Assembly (NCBI GenBank): GCA_017512805.1
Contig: JAFWES010000070.1
Location: 1 to 64,000 of the forward strand
DNA: 64,000 nucleotides
Direction of reading: 5' to 3'
DNA from: Clostridia bacterium
GTDB taxonomy: Bacteria > Bacillota > Clostridia > Christensenellales > Aristaeellaceae
Positions 15,884 to 30,034 of the stretch are shown here, piece by piece. Every line of letters begins with the position of its first letter. The first letter of the stretch is position 1. The translations under genes were made by a program, and so were the position numbers. The notes below the pieces were generated by a model. It was not told the DNA's origin. It searched no databases and worked only from the letters and a program-made list of their open reading frames with translations.

Positions 15884-17512
15884 ATGAAGAGAATCCTGGC
15901 GATCCTGTTGACCCTGACCCTGGTGGCTTCCCTGGGCATAACCGCGGCCTTCGCGGAAGACTTTGCCGATGGAAAGTTTACCACGACCCAGCATCTGACG
16001 GTGGAAGTGTACAACCGCTACAATGACGGCGGGACCGATCCCACCAGCAGCGTCTATGCCCAGTACATTCACGACACCATGCTGGAAAAGTACAATGTGG
16101 ACGTGGAGTTTGTCTCCGTCGGCCGCTGGACCGAGCCGGACGACATCGGCAACCTGCTGGCCGCCGGCACCGCTCCGGACGTTTGCGTGACCTATTCCTA
16201 TCCCACCATCCTCTCCTACGCGGACATGGGCGGTATCGTGGATCTGAGCGGCCCTCTGGCCCAGTACAAGGATGAGCTGGGCAATCTGTGGGCGCTGCTG
16301 GAAGACTATAATATCTATTACGATCAGGATCCGGACACCGGCGCCCTGTGGGACGTGGAAGCCCGGCTGCTGAACAATGCCCGCATCAACACCTTCATCC
16401 GGGAAGACTGGCTGGCCAAACTGGGCCTGGCGGTTCCCACCACGACCGAAGAATTCGAAGCCTGCCTGATCGCTTTCCGGGATAACGCGGAAACCCTGCT
16501 GGGCGCGGACGCGGATAAGATGATCCCCTATCTGACGACTTCCGACGTGGGCTGGATGAACAACCAGCTCATCAACAGCAAGGTGGCGAACGATCTCAGC
16601 GACGAGATGGCCTTTGTGTACGGCTACGATGACAGGCAGAGCCTGTATCCCGGCGCCAAGGAAGGGATCCGGGTTCTGAACAAGTGGTACAACGAAGGAC
16701 TGATCTGGAAAGACTTCGTGCTGAACGATTCCGATCAGGCGGACAACCTGCTGAAGTCCGGCTGGGTTGGCGCTTTCCAGCATAACTACGACTATCCTTA
16801 CCGGAACGGCGAAGACTCCATCCAGGCCAGCATCAAGCGCGCGGCCGGGGAAGACGCGGCGTTCTTGGCGATTGAACCCTTTACGAATGATGCGGGTATC
16901 CCCCGGAAGTTCCTGAGCGACCGGGTAGACCGGAAGTGCTTCCTCCCCTCCACCTGCAGCAATGTGCATGCCGCGCTGCTGTACCTGAACCACATCTCCG
17001 ATCCGGAAGTCATCAAGTATCTGCAGGTCGGTCCCGAGGGGATTGTCCATGAAAAGACGGAGGACGGCGCCTACAAGCTGCTGACAATGAGCGATGAGGA
17101 CAAGGCCGTCTGGATCCAGAACAGCCTGAACAATATTGACCATACCATCACCGCCAATGGCCAGTATCTGGGCGACGCGACGGTGGCGTCTCTGGCGCTG
17201 GGCTATGCTTCCGTGGATCCGAAATATATCACCATTGCCTATGAGACCGCAATGCATGAAGGCCGCGTGGTGGCGAAGTTCTCTGTGGGCGCCATCGAGA
17301 GCGAAAACGAAGTCGGCAGCAGTCTGAACAGCTACCGTGACACCTGGCTGTGCCAGGCGATCGTGGCGGCGGAAGCCGATTTCGACAGCGTCTACGACGC
17401 GGGCCTCCAGGAGTATCTGGACATGGGCGGACAGGAAATCATCAACGAGCGGGCTCAGAAGCTGAGCGAAGTGTACGGCGTGGAAATCGCCACTGACCTG
17501 GCTGCGAAGTAA
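15884..17512 (+). CDS. ABC transporter extracellular solute-binding protein
   Basis: A 542-residue exported binding protein of the LplA/family 1 type that captures an oligosaccharide for the LplB/LplC permeases upstream. The N-terminus MKRILAILLTLTLVASLG is a signal peptide with a probable cleavage after AAFA; there is no lipobox cysteine, so membrane anchoring is not evident. The mature protein includes the typical GTAPDVCVTYS and FIREDWLAKLGLAVPTTTEE segments. The ATG at 15884 is nine bases after AAAAGGAGG; earlier in-frame ATGs lack such a site. The substrate cannot be told from sequence. A strong terminator follows. Confidence 0.92.
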   Translation: MKRILAILLTLTLVASLGITAAFAEDFADGKFTTTQHLTVEVYNRYNDGGTDPTSSVYAQYIHDTMLEKYNVDVEFVSVGRWTEPDDIGNLLAAGTAPDVCVTYSYPTILSYADMGGIVDLSGPLAQYKDELGNLWALLEDYNIYYDQDPDTGALWDVEARLLNNARINTFIREDWLAKLGLAVPTTTEEFEACLIAFRDNAETLLGADADKMIPYLTTSDVGWMNNQLINSKVANDLSDEMAFVYGYDDRQSLYPGAKEGIRVLNKWYNEGLIWKDFVLNDSDQADNLLKSGWVGAFQHNYDYPYRNGEDSIQASIKRAAGEDAAFLAIEPFTNDAGIPRKFLSDRVDRKCFLPSTCSNVHAALLYLNHISDPEVIKYLQVGPEGIVHEKTEDGAYKLLTMSDEDKAVWIQNSLNNIDHTITANGQYLGDATVASLALGYASVDPKYITIAYETAMHEGRVVAKFSVGAIESENEVGSSLNSYRDTWLCQAIVAAEADFDSVYDAGLQEYLDMGGQEIINERAQKLSEVYGVEIATDLAAK

Positions 17513-17594
17513 GAAACCGCGCGCGATTCCTGTTTTTCCCGGATGCGGCGTGACCGTCGGTCAACGCCGGGAAGGGACCAAGCAAGACCAAAGA

Positions 17595-17622
17595 GGAGAA
17601 GCCTAAGGGCTTCTCCTTTTTT
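17595..17622 (+). terminator. Terminator of the oligosaccharide importer operon
   Basis: A perfect 9-bp stem GGAGAAGCC / GGCTTCTCC (17595-17603/17608-17616), a 4-base loop and six T residues. Confidence 0.95.
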
Positions 17623-17677
17623 GCCGGGTTTCGGCCGACACAAGGAAAAGACAGGCGGGAAGAGGGACGGCAGGGGC

Positions 17678-17706
17678 TTGCCATACGGCCTTTCCTTTGA
17701 TACAAT
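17678..17706 (+). promoter_or_regulatory. Promoter of the secreted repeat-protein gene
   Basis: -35 TTGCCA (17678-17683), 17-bp spacer, -10 TACAAT (17701-17706). The predicted start near 17713 lies downstream of the first in-frame ATG (17697), which rules that ATG out. Confidence 0.7.
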
Positions 17707-17762
17707 GCCAGGTGTGTAAAGTTTGGATGGCTACAGACCGATGGAAATGGGAGGGCTGCGTC

Positions 17763-20700
17763 TTGATAAAGCGTTTAGGGAGATTATGCTGTATCTTTTT
17801 CCTTCTTTTTGTTTGGGCGTGTGCGGGGGCCGAGGCTCACGTCTATAAAACAGTGCCCATGGAATCGCAGGCGGAATCCGTCTCCGTGGAATCCGGGATC
17901 AGCGGCGAGGCGGCGCTGGAAGGCTATATCAACCAGGCCTTCGGGATTGAAAGCGCCCCGTCCGACCCGGGACTGCTTTCCGCCGCCCCGCTCATGCAGG
18001 GAAGCAAGCTGAAGGGGGTCGACGCGAAATTGTATGCAAAGCTGTCCGAGCTGATCGGACAGGTCGCCGCGGGGATGCGTTCCTCGACCGAATTTGAGAT
18101 TCCCATCAGCAGCCTGATCGGGAAGACGTCCTTTTCGGCCGCGGAGCTGGGCGTGGAAAAGGTGTATGACGAGGTGTACAACGAAAGCGAGAGGACCATA
18201 TACCTGTCGATCACCGAGCAGGCGTCCCAGGCGCTTTACGCAAAGCTGGATGTCAATATGAGGCTGGTTCTCAGCGCGCTGATGGCCGATCTCCCTTATG
18301 AGCTTTACTGGTACGATAAAAACGTGGGGGTTTCCTACGGGAGGTATCCGGCCTGCAGGCTGTCGGAGGATTACGGCTCGCTGCAGTTTACGTCGGATTC
18401 CTATAAGGTATCCATGTTTGTAGCGGCGGAATATTCGTCAGCGAAGACCAGGGGGACCACTTCCTTTGATGCGGCGGTGGCTCAATCCGTCCAAAAGGCC
18501 GCGCAGAACGCCCGCGATATCGTGAACACCCATCGGGACAAGACTGATCTTGAAAAGCTGAAGGCCTACAGAAAAGCCATTTGTGACCTGGCCGTGTACA
18601 ATTACGCGGCAGCGCAGGACAGTTCCCAGCCCTACGGGAACCCGTGGCAGATGGTCTGGGTCTTTGACGGGGACAAGAACACAAAGGTCGTTTGTGAAGG
18701 ATACGCAAAGGCCTTCAAATACCTGTGTGACGAATCCACATTCAACTCGTACGTGTCCGTGGCGCTGGCGAGCGGGGTATCGGGCAGCGGAGGATCCAGC
18801 GGCCGGCATATGTGGAATGTTGTGACCATGGGTGACAGCAGGCACTACCTGGTGGATGTGACCAACTGCGACACGTCGATGGTCGGGTATCCGGATCAGC
18901 TCTTTATGGTCGGCTTCAGCCGTGCCTATACCGGGCAGAACGGGGAAACCGGATATGTATACGTGGCCAACGGCGCTGAGGTCGCTTATGTCTACGACAA
19001 TAACATGTATGACCTGTATTCCGCCGAAGAACTGGCCATGTCCGCCTCCGCCTACGAAGAGATGGTGATCCGCGCGGAATGGCCGGTGACCGTCCCCGTT
19101 GGCAGCTCCTGGTGGCCCGCTTTCGAATGCTGGGACGCGGTGGAACCGTTTACCTGGAGCATGCAGGTCGAGCATAACGGCAAGGTTCTCGCCTATTATA
19201 ATCAAAACACGGGCGTGGAGGAGTTCACCTTCACCGAAGCCGGAGAATATGATCTGATCTGTACCCTCCGGGATTCCCTGGGAAGAACCGCGACGAAGAC
19301 AGCTACTGCCGTCGCGACGAAGGCCGGCCCCCTGCGGATTGAATCCTTCACGGTGGAAACCGTCCGGCAAAACGGCGAAAACGATCATGACGTATGGCTC
19401 AAGCTGGTCTATTCGGGCGGATACGATACGGTGTCGTATCACTATCAGATTTTCGCGAAAGATTCATCTGACCAGTGGTTTATGACATGGGAAGAGGACA
19501 GCCGTCTTGCGGAGCCCCATTTCTGGCTGGGGGAGGACGGAGAACACTATTTTACGGCGCGGATTACGGATGGGGAGCAAACGCTGGAAGCCACTTCTGA
19601 AGTGATTTATGTGGGCCATCAACCGACGCCCATCGAAGCCTTTGTCACCCGGTGCTACAAGATCATCCTCGGCCGTTCTCCGGATACGGACGGGCTGAAG
19701 TACTGGGCCGACGCGCTTGAAAGCGGTGAAAAGGCAGCGTCCAACATTATCGACGGTTTTGTGAACAGCCAGGAATTTCTGAATAAGCATCTGAGCGATG
19801 CGGAAGCGGTCGAAATCCTGTATCTGACCATGCTGGACAGGGCTTCTGACGCGGGCGGAAAAAGCGGCTGGGTCAGCGTGCTTTCCCAGGGCTACCCGCT
19901 GGGCGCTGTGATCAACGGTTTCTGCGGTTCGCAGGAGTTTATGAAACTGTGCAGCGAATACGGGATCCGGCCGGGATCCGTATATGTCGCTCCGCTGAGC
20001 AAACGGGCCAAGATCGAAGCGTTTGTCAGGCGTTGTTATCAGATTATTCTCAGCCGCGAACCGGACGCGGGCGGACTGAATGCCTGGTCCAACGCCCTGG
20101 AGAGCGGCGCGCAGGCGGCCTCCAATATCATTGATGGATTTGTGAACAGCCAGGAATTCTATAACAAACATCTCAGCAACGCGGACGCGGTCGAAATCCT
20201 GTACAAAGCCATGCTGGGCCGGGCATCCGATCCGGCCGGAAAGGCCAATTGGGTGAACGCGTTAAACGGGGGCCAGCCTTTTGCCGCCGTCATTAACGGC
20301 TTCTGCGGGTCGCAGGAATTCAGAGCCATTTGCAATGAGTACGGCATACAGCCGGGCTCCGTACCGATGCAGGGAATTCTGCTGGGAGGCGTACCCGAAG
20401 ACGCGCCGGAAGAAGCGTCCGACCCCGAGCAGGAAACGGCTGACGGACCCACCGCTGACGCGGCGGAAACCATTGAATCCGAAGGAACAGTGGAGATGAC
20501 GCCGCCCGTATCCGAAGACGCGGGAACGGACGCCTCAGCGCCTGCGCCGGCGGAGAGCGGCACGACCGTGCCCGAAGACACAGCCGAGCCGCCTATGGAA
20601 GCGCATGAAGACACGGCTGAACCGTCGATGGAAGCGCCTGAATATACGGCTGAACCGCCTATTGTAGCGCCCGAAGACACGGCCGAGCCGCCTATGGAAG

Positions 20701-21050
20701 CGCCTGAAGACACGGCCGAGCCGCCTATGGAAGCGCCTGAAGACACGGCCGAACCGTCGATGGAAGCGCCTGAAGACACGGTCGAACCGTCTACGGAGGC
20801 GCCTGAAGACACAGCCGAGCCGTCGCTGGAGGCGCCGGAGGATACGACCGACCCGCCTGCGGAAGCGCCGGAAGACATCCCTGATGACACGGAGGAGCTC
20901 GAGGCGGAAGAAGCACCTCATCCTGATGGAACAGCGCTTTCGGAGCAAAATGAAACGCCCCCGGCTGAACCGATGCCAGCCGGGGAACAGGCGCCTGCCG
21001 AGACGGTGGAAGAAGAAACGGCGGAAGCGCAGCCGGAAGAACCGGCATAA
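17763..21050 (+). CDS. Secreted transglutaminase-like protein with two DUF4214 domains and a repeat tail
   Basis: A 1095-residue exported protein. The signal peptide is at the N-terminus (IKRLGRLCCIFFLLFVWACAGAEA). Residues about 290-400 form a transglutaminase/cysteine-protease core with Cys in KVVCEGYAKAF (about 311), His in GRHMWNVV (about 349) and Asp in LVDVTNCD (about 365). A beta-rich region follows, then two DUF4214 domains (about 623-745 and 750-875) sharing SNIIDGFVNSQEF and INGFCGSQEF. The tail has nine 11-residue units close to PEDTAEPPMEA. There is no LPXTG or S-layer motif, so attachment is unclear. Start TTG 17763 has GGGAGGG eight bases upstream; 17697 lies in the promoter. 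Confidence 0.8.
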   Translation: MIKRLGRLCCIFFLLFVWACAGAEAHVYKTVPMESQAESVSVESGISGEAALEGYINQAFGIESAPSDPGLLSAAPLMQGSKLKGVDAKLYAKLSELIGQVAAGMRSSTEFEIPISSLIGKTSFSAAELGVEKVYDEVYNESERTIYLSITEQASQALYAKLDVNMRLVLSALMADLPYELYWYDKNVGVSYGRYPACRLSEDYGSLQFTSDSYKVSMFVAAEYSSAKTRGTTSFDAAVAQSVQKAAQNARDIVNTHRDKTDLEKLKAYRKAICDLAVYNYAAAQDSSQPYGNPWQMVWVFDGDKNTKVVCEGYAKAFKYLCDESTFNSYVSVALASGVSGSGGSSGRHMWNVVTMGDSRHYLVDVTNCDTSMVGYPDQLFMVGFSRAYTGQNGETGYVYVANGAEVAYVYDNNMYDLYSAEELAMSASAYEEMVIRAEWPVTVPVGSSWWPAFECWDAVEPFTWSMQVEHNGKVLAYYNQNTGVEEFTFTEAGEYDLICTLRDSLGRTATKTATAVATKAGPLRIESFTVETVRQNGENDHDVWLKLVYSGGYDTVSYHYQIFAKDSSDQWFMTWEEDSRLAEPHFWLGEDGEHYFTARITDGEQTLEATSEVIYVGHQPTPIEAFVTRCYKIILGRSPDTDGLKYWADALESGEKAASNIIDGFVNSQEFLNKHLSDAEAVEILYLTMLDRASDAGGKSGWVSVLSQGYPLGAVINGFCGSQEFMKLCSEYGIRPGSVYVAPLSKRAKIEAFVRRCYQIILSREPDAGGLNAWSNALESGAQAASNIIDGFVNSQEFYNKHLSNADAVEILYKAMLGRASDPAGKANWVNALNGGQPFAAVINGFCGSQEFRAICNEYGIQPGSVPMQGILLGGVPEDAPEEASDPEQETADGPTADAAETIESEGTVEMTPPVSEDAGTDASAPAPAESGTTVPEDTAEPPMEAHEDTAEPSMEAPEYTAEPPIVAPEDTAEPPMEAPEDTAEPPMEAPEDTAEPSMEAPEDTVEPSTEAPEDTAEPSLEAPEDTTDPPAEAPEDIPDDTEELEAEEAPHPDGTALSEQNETPPAEPMPAGEQAPAETVEEETAEAQPEEPA
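20571..20870 (+). repeat. In-frame 33-bp tandem repeats (nine imperfect copies)
   Basis: Nine consecutive 33-bp units encode variants of PEDTAEPPMEA within the secreted protein. Unit substitutions keep the Pro/Glu/Asp/Thr character. In-frame repeats of this kind can expand or contract by slippage and change the length of the protein stalk. Confidence 0.85.
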
Positions 21051-21086
21051 AACAGTACGCGGAGGTTCAACCGGCTATGGACCGGG

Positions 21087-21120
21087 AAAAGGGCGGAACG
21101 ATTGTTCGTTCCGCCCTTTT
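21087..21120. terminator. Bidirectional terminator between convergent genes
   Basis: A perfect 15-bp stem (21087-21101 with 21106-21120) begins with AAAA and ends with TTTT, so it can stop transcription from both directions. It serves the secreted repeat protein (+) and the metallo-beta-lactamase-fold gene (-). Confidence 0.9.
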
Positions 21121-21134
21121 CAGCGGCTGCAGGA

Positions 21135-22178
21135 TCAGGCGGAGGGTTCCGGTGAAACTTCGCCCGCGGGCTCCGGAGAGACTTCGTCCGCAGGCGCCGG
21201 GGTCGGAACCTCGATGGCGAACTGATCGCAGATCCAGTGCTCCCCGTCGGTCCGAAAACGGAGCACATAGGGGGGACGGTTGGTATAAACAGCGGGAACA
21301 TGCATGTAGCCCAGAAATTTAGTGGATTCCCGGAGCTCCACGATCCGGTTGGTATTGGTTATAATCGCCAGGGCGGGGGAGACGGCCTCAAAGAGCTCCC
21401 GGATCATGGCGCTTTTGCCGTGATGGGGATACCGAAGGAGATCCGCTTTCAGGTGCTCCGGCGAGACGAACTCGAAGAGGCTACGCTGGCCCTGATACTC
21501 AATGTCCGCGGTAAAGAGAAAATTGCAGTTTCCGAAAGAGACCATCGTGACGGCGCTGCGGTTATTGACGGTATCCAGCTCGCTGGCCTTCAGCCAGTGC
21601 AGGAAGGTGACAAAGCCGTCGCCCATGCCCATCACTTCCTCATCCTGAAAGGAGACCACCGGAATCCCGTTTCCTTTGCAGTATTCCATGGCGGCGGTCA
21701 TATGCTGGGTCGCGTCCTCGGGGAAACAGATATCCAGCTCCTGAACCGGCGCGGCCGCGTTGACGGCGTAAAGGCCGTTGAGGTGATCGTGATGCGGGTG
21801 CGAGTTAATCATCTTATCGATCCGGGTGATCCCCAACGCGCTGAGCAGGGGAACGATTTCAGTCTGCGCCCGTTCGTCACCGCAGTCCAGCATCCAGACC
21901 TGCCCCTGGTAGCGGAAGATGGCGCAGTCCTGATCCCTGATAAAAGGAAAGTAAATTTCCAGCAGGTCATCCTGCGGGGCAAAAGCGAAATCCGGCCAGG
22001 CGTCGGGATCGGAGATCCGGTCAATCACCTTGGGCGGATCGAGGGCAGGGGTGAGGGGCACATCCGCCGAGGCGGCCGTCAGGGCCAGGAACAGGGTGAA
22101 CAGCGGGGCCCATAACAGGGCGAAGAAACAGGACCGTTTCCGGAAAAAATGGGAAGAAACAGCGTGCTTGAACTCCAT
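21135..22178 (-). CDS. Secreted metallo-beta-lactamase-fold hydrolase (ComEC C-terminal type)
   Basis: A 347-residue exported protein. The N-terminus has a signal peptide (FFALLWAPLFTLFLALTAASA). The core matches the metallo-beta-lactamase domain found at the end of ComEC/Rec2 and in free-standing paralogues: SHPHHDHLNG for the zinc site, LFTADIEYQGQ, and RYPHHGKSAM. The membrane channel part of ComEC is absent, so this is not a competence gene by itself; an extracellular nuclease or phosphodiesterase role is possible. It ends in a short PAPADEVSPEPAGEVSPEPS repeat. ATG 22178 with AAAGG is preferred to the in-frame upstream codon at 22250. Transcribed away from rpoB. Confidence 0.85.
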   Translation of the reverse strand: MEFKHAVSSHFFRKRSCFFALLWAPLFTLFLALTAASADVPLTPALDPPKVIDRISDPDAWPDFAFAPQDDLLEIYFPFIRDQDCAIFRYQGQVWMLDCGDERAQTEIVPLLSALGITRIDKMINSHPHHDHLNGLYAVNAAAPVQELDICFPEDATQHMTAAMEYCKGNGIPVVSFQDEEVMGMGDGFVTFLHWLKASELDTVNNRSAVTMVSFGNCNFLFTADIEYQGQRSLFEFVSPEHLKADLLRYPHHGKSAMIRELFEAVSPALAIITNTNRIVELRESTKFLGYMHVPAVYTNRPPYVLRFRTDGEHWICDQFAIEVPTPAPADEVSPEPAGEVSPEPSA

Positions 22179-22243
22179 AAGTGCCTTTCTTTGTGAAAAT
22201 GGAGTGAAGAATTGCTGAAAAATGCGATTTCTTTCAGAAAACC

Positions 22244-22272
22244 TTGACATTCGCCCATTTTCATGATAAAAT
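22244..22272 (+). promoter_or_regulatory. Promoter of rpoBC
   Basis: -35 TTGACA (22244-22249), 17-bp spacer, -10 TAAAAT (22267-22272), leaving an untranslated leader of about 140 bases before rpoB. Confidence 0.75.
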
Positions 22273-22418
22273 TTATGATTGCATCAGTATCGTTTAGACA
22301 CTGACTTGCGTTTTTGCGCTTTGCTATTTTACCCGGGATTCGGGAAAAATGCAAGAGGCAAAACGGTTCCCTGGATCAAGACACACTGGGTGGACAGAAT
22401 AAGGGGTGATTTATTTCC

Positions 22419-26312
<3,894 letters not shown>

Positions 26313-26332
26313 TTGAAAGGAGAGTGAACCGC

Positions 26333-29300
26333 TTGTTTGAACTTTCCAATTTGAATGCCATCCAGATTGGCATGGCGTCGCCGGAACAGATTCTTGCCTG
26401 GTCCCACGGCGAGGTGACCAAACCTGAAACCATAAACTACAGAACCCTCAAGCCGGAGAGGGACGGCCTTTACTGCGAACGGATTTTCGGGCCTACGAAG
26501 GACTGGGAGTGCAACTGCGGAAAATACAAGCGCATCAAATTTAAAGACAAGGACAAGGTCTGCGACAAGTGCGGCGTTCAGGTGACCCGGGCCAAGGTTC
26601 GCCGGGAGCGGATGGGCCATATTGAGCTGGCGGCTCCGGTGTCCCATATCTGGTATTTCAAGGGAATCCCCTCCCGCATGGGGATGCTGCTGGACGTCAG
26701 CCCCCGGAACCTGGAAAAGGTGCTGTACTTTGCCAGCTTTATCGTGCTGGATCCCGGCAATGAGGACGAGACCGGTCTGAAGAAATACGAACTGATCAAC
26801 GACGCCCGGTACCGGGAAGTCGAAAGCCGCTGCGGAAAAGGATCCTTTGTGGCGAAAATGGGCGCCGAGGCGGTTCTGGACATGCTGAAGGCCCTGGATC
26901 TGGACAAGCTGAGCGAAGAGCTGAAGGCGGAAATCGCCCACCTGACGGAAAAGGAACGGGACAGGGAGACGGAAGGCCAAAAGCGGGCCAGGGCGGTGAA
27001 ACGCCTGGAAGTGGTGGAATCCTTCCGCACCAGCCATAACAAGCCCGAGTGGATGATCCTGACCATCGTGCCGGTGATTCCGCCGGACCTGCGGCCTCTG
27101 ATTCAGCTGGACGGCGGCCGCTTTGCCACCTCGGACCTGAACGACCTGTACCGTCGGGTGATCAACCGGAACAACCGGCTGAAGAGGCTGCTGGAGCTTG
27201 GCGCGCCGGACATCATCGTCCGCAATGAAAAGCGCATGCTGCAGGAGTCTGTGGACGCGCTGATTGATAACGGGCGCAGGGGCCGGCCGGTGACGGGTCC
27301 CGGGAACCGGGCGCTGAAGAGCCTGAGCGACCTGCTTCGGGGTAAACAGGGCCGTTTCCGCCAGAACCTGCTGGGCAAGCGGGTGGACTATTCCGGCCGT
27401 TCCGTTATCGTGGTCGGGCCGGAGCTGAAGCTGTACCAGTGCGGCCTGCCCAAGGAGATGGCGCTGGAGCTGTTTAAGCCCTTTGTCATGGAGCGGCTGG
27501 TTTCGCTGAAAATCTGCCACAACGTAAAGAGCGCCAAACGGGCGGTGGAGAAGGTCCGTCCCGAGGTGTGGGATATTCTGGAAGAAGTGATCCGGGATCA
27601 TCCGGTGCTGCTGAACCGGGCTCCCACCCTGCACCGGCTTGGCATTCAGGCCTTTGAACCCATCCTGGTGGAAGGCAAGGCCATCAAGCTGCATCCCCTG
27701 GCCTGTACCGCGTTCAATGCCGACTTCGACGGAGACCAGATGGCCGTACACGTGCCGCTGTCCATGGAAGCCCAGGCGGAAGCCCGTTTCCTGATGCTGG
27801 CCCATAACAACATTCTGAAACCGCAGGACGGAAAGCCTGTCATCTCTCCCTCCCAGGACATGGTTATCGGGTGTTATTACCTGACGATTGTGCATGAAGG
27901 CGCCAAGGGTTCGGGCAGGATTTTCTCCTCGCCGGATGAGGCGCAGATGGCCTATGCGCTGGAACAGATTACCCTCCAGAGCCCCATCAAAGTCCGCATA
28001 GAACGGAGCTTTGACGGGGTCACGGAAAAACGGTTGATCGACACCACGCTGGGCAGGCTGATTTTCAACGACGCCATCCCCCAGAACCTGGGCTTTAAGA
28101 AGCGGGAATGCCTGGACGATATGTTCCAGCTGGAAGTGGACGAGCTGGTGGGGAAGAAGCAGCTGAGTTCCATCGTGGATATGTGCTTCCATACCCAGGG
28201 CGAACACCGCACCGCGCAGGTGCTGGATGCGATCAAGGCGCTGGGGTACAAGTATTCCACCATCGGCGCCATTACCGTATCCGTGTCCGACATCAAGGTT
28301 CCGCCGACCAAGGAATCCATGCTGGCGGCGGCGGACGAAGAGGTCCGGAAGGTAAACAGCCTGTTCCGCAGAGGTCTTCTCAGCGAAGACGAACGGTATA
28401 ACCGGGTGATCAAGATCTGGGGCGACTGCACCGCCAGCCTGCGGGAGCAGATTCTGCCGAACCTGGAAAAATTCAATCCCATCCGGATGATGACCGACTC
28501 CGGCGCCCGCGGCTCCAGTCAGCAGGTTTCCCAGCTGGCGGGCATGCGCGGCCTGATGGCATCCCCTACCGGGAAAACCATTGAGCTGCCCATCCGGGCA
28601 AATTTCCGCGAGGGTCTGACGGTGCTGGAATTCTTCCTGTCCTCTCACGGGTCCCGGAAGTCTCTGGCGGATACCGCGCTGCGGACGGCGGACTCCGGTT
28701 ATCTGACCCGCCGGCTGGTGGATGTCAGCCAGGAAGTCATCGTCCGGGAAGAGGACTGCTTTGCGGCCCGGAATGAGCGGGTACGCGGCATTGTGGTTTC
28801 CGAACTCATGATCGGGCGCCAGAGCGTGGAAAGCCTGGAGGATCGCCTGCGGGGCCGTACGGCTGCGGAAGATATTCTGGATCCCGCCACCGGCGCGGTC
28901 ATCGCCCGGCTGAATGAGCCCATCGATTATAAAAAGGCCAAAGAGATTGTGGCGGCCGGGCTGACGAGGGTGCCCGTCCGGTCGGTGCTCACCTGCCGGA
29001 CCGAAAATGGCGTCTGCGCCCGGTGCTACGGTGAAAACATGGCCCACGGCGGCAAGGTGGACGTGGGCGAGGTGGTCGGCATCATTGCGGCTCAGGCCAT
29101 CGGTGAGCCCGGTACCCAGCTGACCATGCGGACCTTCCACACGGGCGGCATCGCCGGGGCGGATGATATTACCCAGGGTCTTCCCCGGGTAGAGGAGCTT
29201 TTCGAGGCCCGCAAACCGAAGCGGGACGCGATTCTGGCGGAAATCTCCGGGACGGTGTCCATGCAGGAAACCAAGAAAAAACGCCTGCTGGTCATTACCT

Positions 29301-29902
29301 CCGATGAGGATCCCAACGATCAGAAGAGCTATCAGATTACGTACGGTTCCCGCCTGAAGGTGGAAGCCGGGGATCACGTGGAAGCAGGAGACGAGCTGAC
29401 CGAGGGATCCATCAATCCCCACGATCTGCTGCGGATCCTGGGCGTCAAGGCGGTGCAGGAATACCTGCTGCGGGAAGTGCTTTCCGTATATCGGCTCCAG
29501 GGCGTGGGCGTGTCCGACAAACATATTGAGATCATCATCCGGCAAATGCTCCGGAAGGTGCGGATCGAGGATAGCGGAGACACCAATCTGCTGCCCGGAA
29601 GCCTGGTGGATATTTTCCGCTTTGAAGAGGCCAACCAGAAGGCCATCCTCTCCGGCGGAACGCCGGCCGTTGCCAAGCGGATTTTGCTGGGCATCACCAA
29701 GGCCAGCCTTGCGACCGAAAGCTTCCTGTCCGCCGCTTCATTCCAGGAGACCACCAGGGTGCTGACGGAAGCGGCCATCCACGGCAAGGTGGATCCGCTG
29801 ATCGGTCTGAAGGAGAATGTCATTCTCGGCAAGCTGATTCCCGCGGGGACGGGCATGAAGCGTTACAAGGATATCGAGCTGAAGGATTCCTACAGTTTCT
29901 GA
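26333..29902 (+). CDS. rpoC: DNA-directed RNA polymerase subunit beta'
   Basis: A 1189-residue RNA polymerase subunit. It has the N-terminal zinc site (CNCGKYKR and CDKCGVQV), the catalytic magnesium loop NADFDGD (about 462-468), and the second zinc site [20 protein letters not shown], then the trigger-loop region [16 protein letters not shown]. The start is TTG 26333, giving the conserved [25 protein letters not shown] lies ten bases upstream. An earlier in-frame GTG (26309) would overlap the rpoB stop and adds non-conserved residues. A strong terminator follows. Confidence 0.98.
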   Translation: MFELSNLNAIQIGMASPEQILAWSHGEVTKPETINYRTLKPERDGLYCERIFGPTKDWECNCGKYKRIKFKDKDKVCDKCGVQVTRAKVRRERMGHIELAAPVSHIWYFKGIPSRMGMLLDVSPRNLEKVLYFASFIVLDPGNEDETGLKKYELINDARYREVESRCGKGSFVAKMGAEAVLDMLKALDLDKLSEELKAEIAHLTEKERDRETEGQKRARAVKRLEVVESFRTSHNKPEWMILTIVPVIPPDLRPLIQLDGGRFATSDLNDLYRRVINRNNRLKRLLELGAPDIIVRNEKRMLQESVDALIDNGRRGRPVTGPGNRALKSLSDLLRGKQGRFRQNLLGKRVDYSGRSVIVVGPELKLYQCGLPKEMALELFKPFVMERLVSLKICHNVKSAKRAVEKVRPEVWDILEEVIRDHPVLLNRAPTLHRLGIQAFEPILVEGKAIKLHPLACTAFNADFDGDQMAVHVPLSMEAQAEARFLMLAHNNILKPQDGKPVISPSQDMVIGCYYLTIVHEGAKGSGRIFSSPDEAQMAYALEQITLQSPIKVRIERSFDGVTEKRLIDTTLGRLIFNDAIPQNLGFKKRECLDDMFQLEVDELVGKKQLSSIVDMCFHTQGEHRTAQVLDAIKALGYKYSTIGAITVSVSDIKVPPTKESMLAAADEEVRKVNSLFRRGLLSEDERYNRVIKIWGDCTASLREQILPNLEKFNPIRMMTDSGARGSSQQVSQLAGMRGLMASPTGKTIELPIRANFREGLTVLEFFLSSHGSRKSLADTALRTADSGYLTRRLVDVSQEVIVREEDCFAARNERVRGIVVSELMIGRQSVESLEDRLRGRTAAEDILDPATGAVIARLNEPIDYKKAKEIVAAGLTRVPVRSVLTCRTENGVCARCYGENMAHGGKVDVGEVVGIIAAQAIGEPGTQLTMRTFHTGGIAGADDITQGLPRVEELFEARKPKRDAILAEISGTVSMQETKKKRLLVITSDEDPNDQKSYQITYGSRLKVEAGDHVEAGDELTEGSINPHDLLRILGVKAVQEYLLREVLSVYRLQGVGVSDKHIEIIIRQMLRKVRIEDSGDTNLLPGSLVDIFRFEEANQKAILSGGTPAVAKRILLGITKASLATESFLSAASFQETTRVLTEAAIHGKVDPLIGLKENVILGKLIPAGTGMKRYKDIELKDSYSF

Positions 29903-29928
29903 TGTCCTGAAGCAAAATCTGTTTTCGC

Positions 29929-29963
29929 CGCCAGGCGGGAGACTCTCCCGTCTGGCGTTTTTT
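29929..29963 (+). terminator. Terminator of rpoBC
   Basis: A 13-bp stem with one G-T pair (29929-29941 with 29945-29957), a 3-base loop and six T residues. Confidence 0.95.
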
Positions 29964-29966
29964 CGC

Positions 29967-29995
29967 TTGACAAGGGCGCTTTCATCGCATAGGAT
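29967..29995 (+). promoter_or_regulatory. Promoter of glgA
   Basis: -35 TTGACA (29967-29972), 17-bp spacer, -10 TAGGAT (29990-29995), beginning four bases after the rpoC terminator. Confidence 0.75.
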
Positions 29996-30034
29996 ACGGG
30001 CAGGGGAATATTTTGGAAGCAGGAGGGACTTTTT

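Noticed and set aside
17697-17762. ATG 17697 as start of the secreted repeat protein
   Set aside because: It lies within the promoter, has no ribosome binding site, and puts 22 residues ahead of the signal peptide.
20571-20870. Regular repeats that could suggest a CRISPR array
   Set aside because: The 33-bp units are contiguous with no spacers, stay in frame and encode a Pro/Glu-rich tail; no cas genes are present.
21135-22178. Competence protein ComEC
   Set aside because: Only the metallo-beta-lactamase part is present, with a signal peptide; the membrane channel domain is missing.
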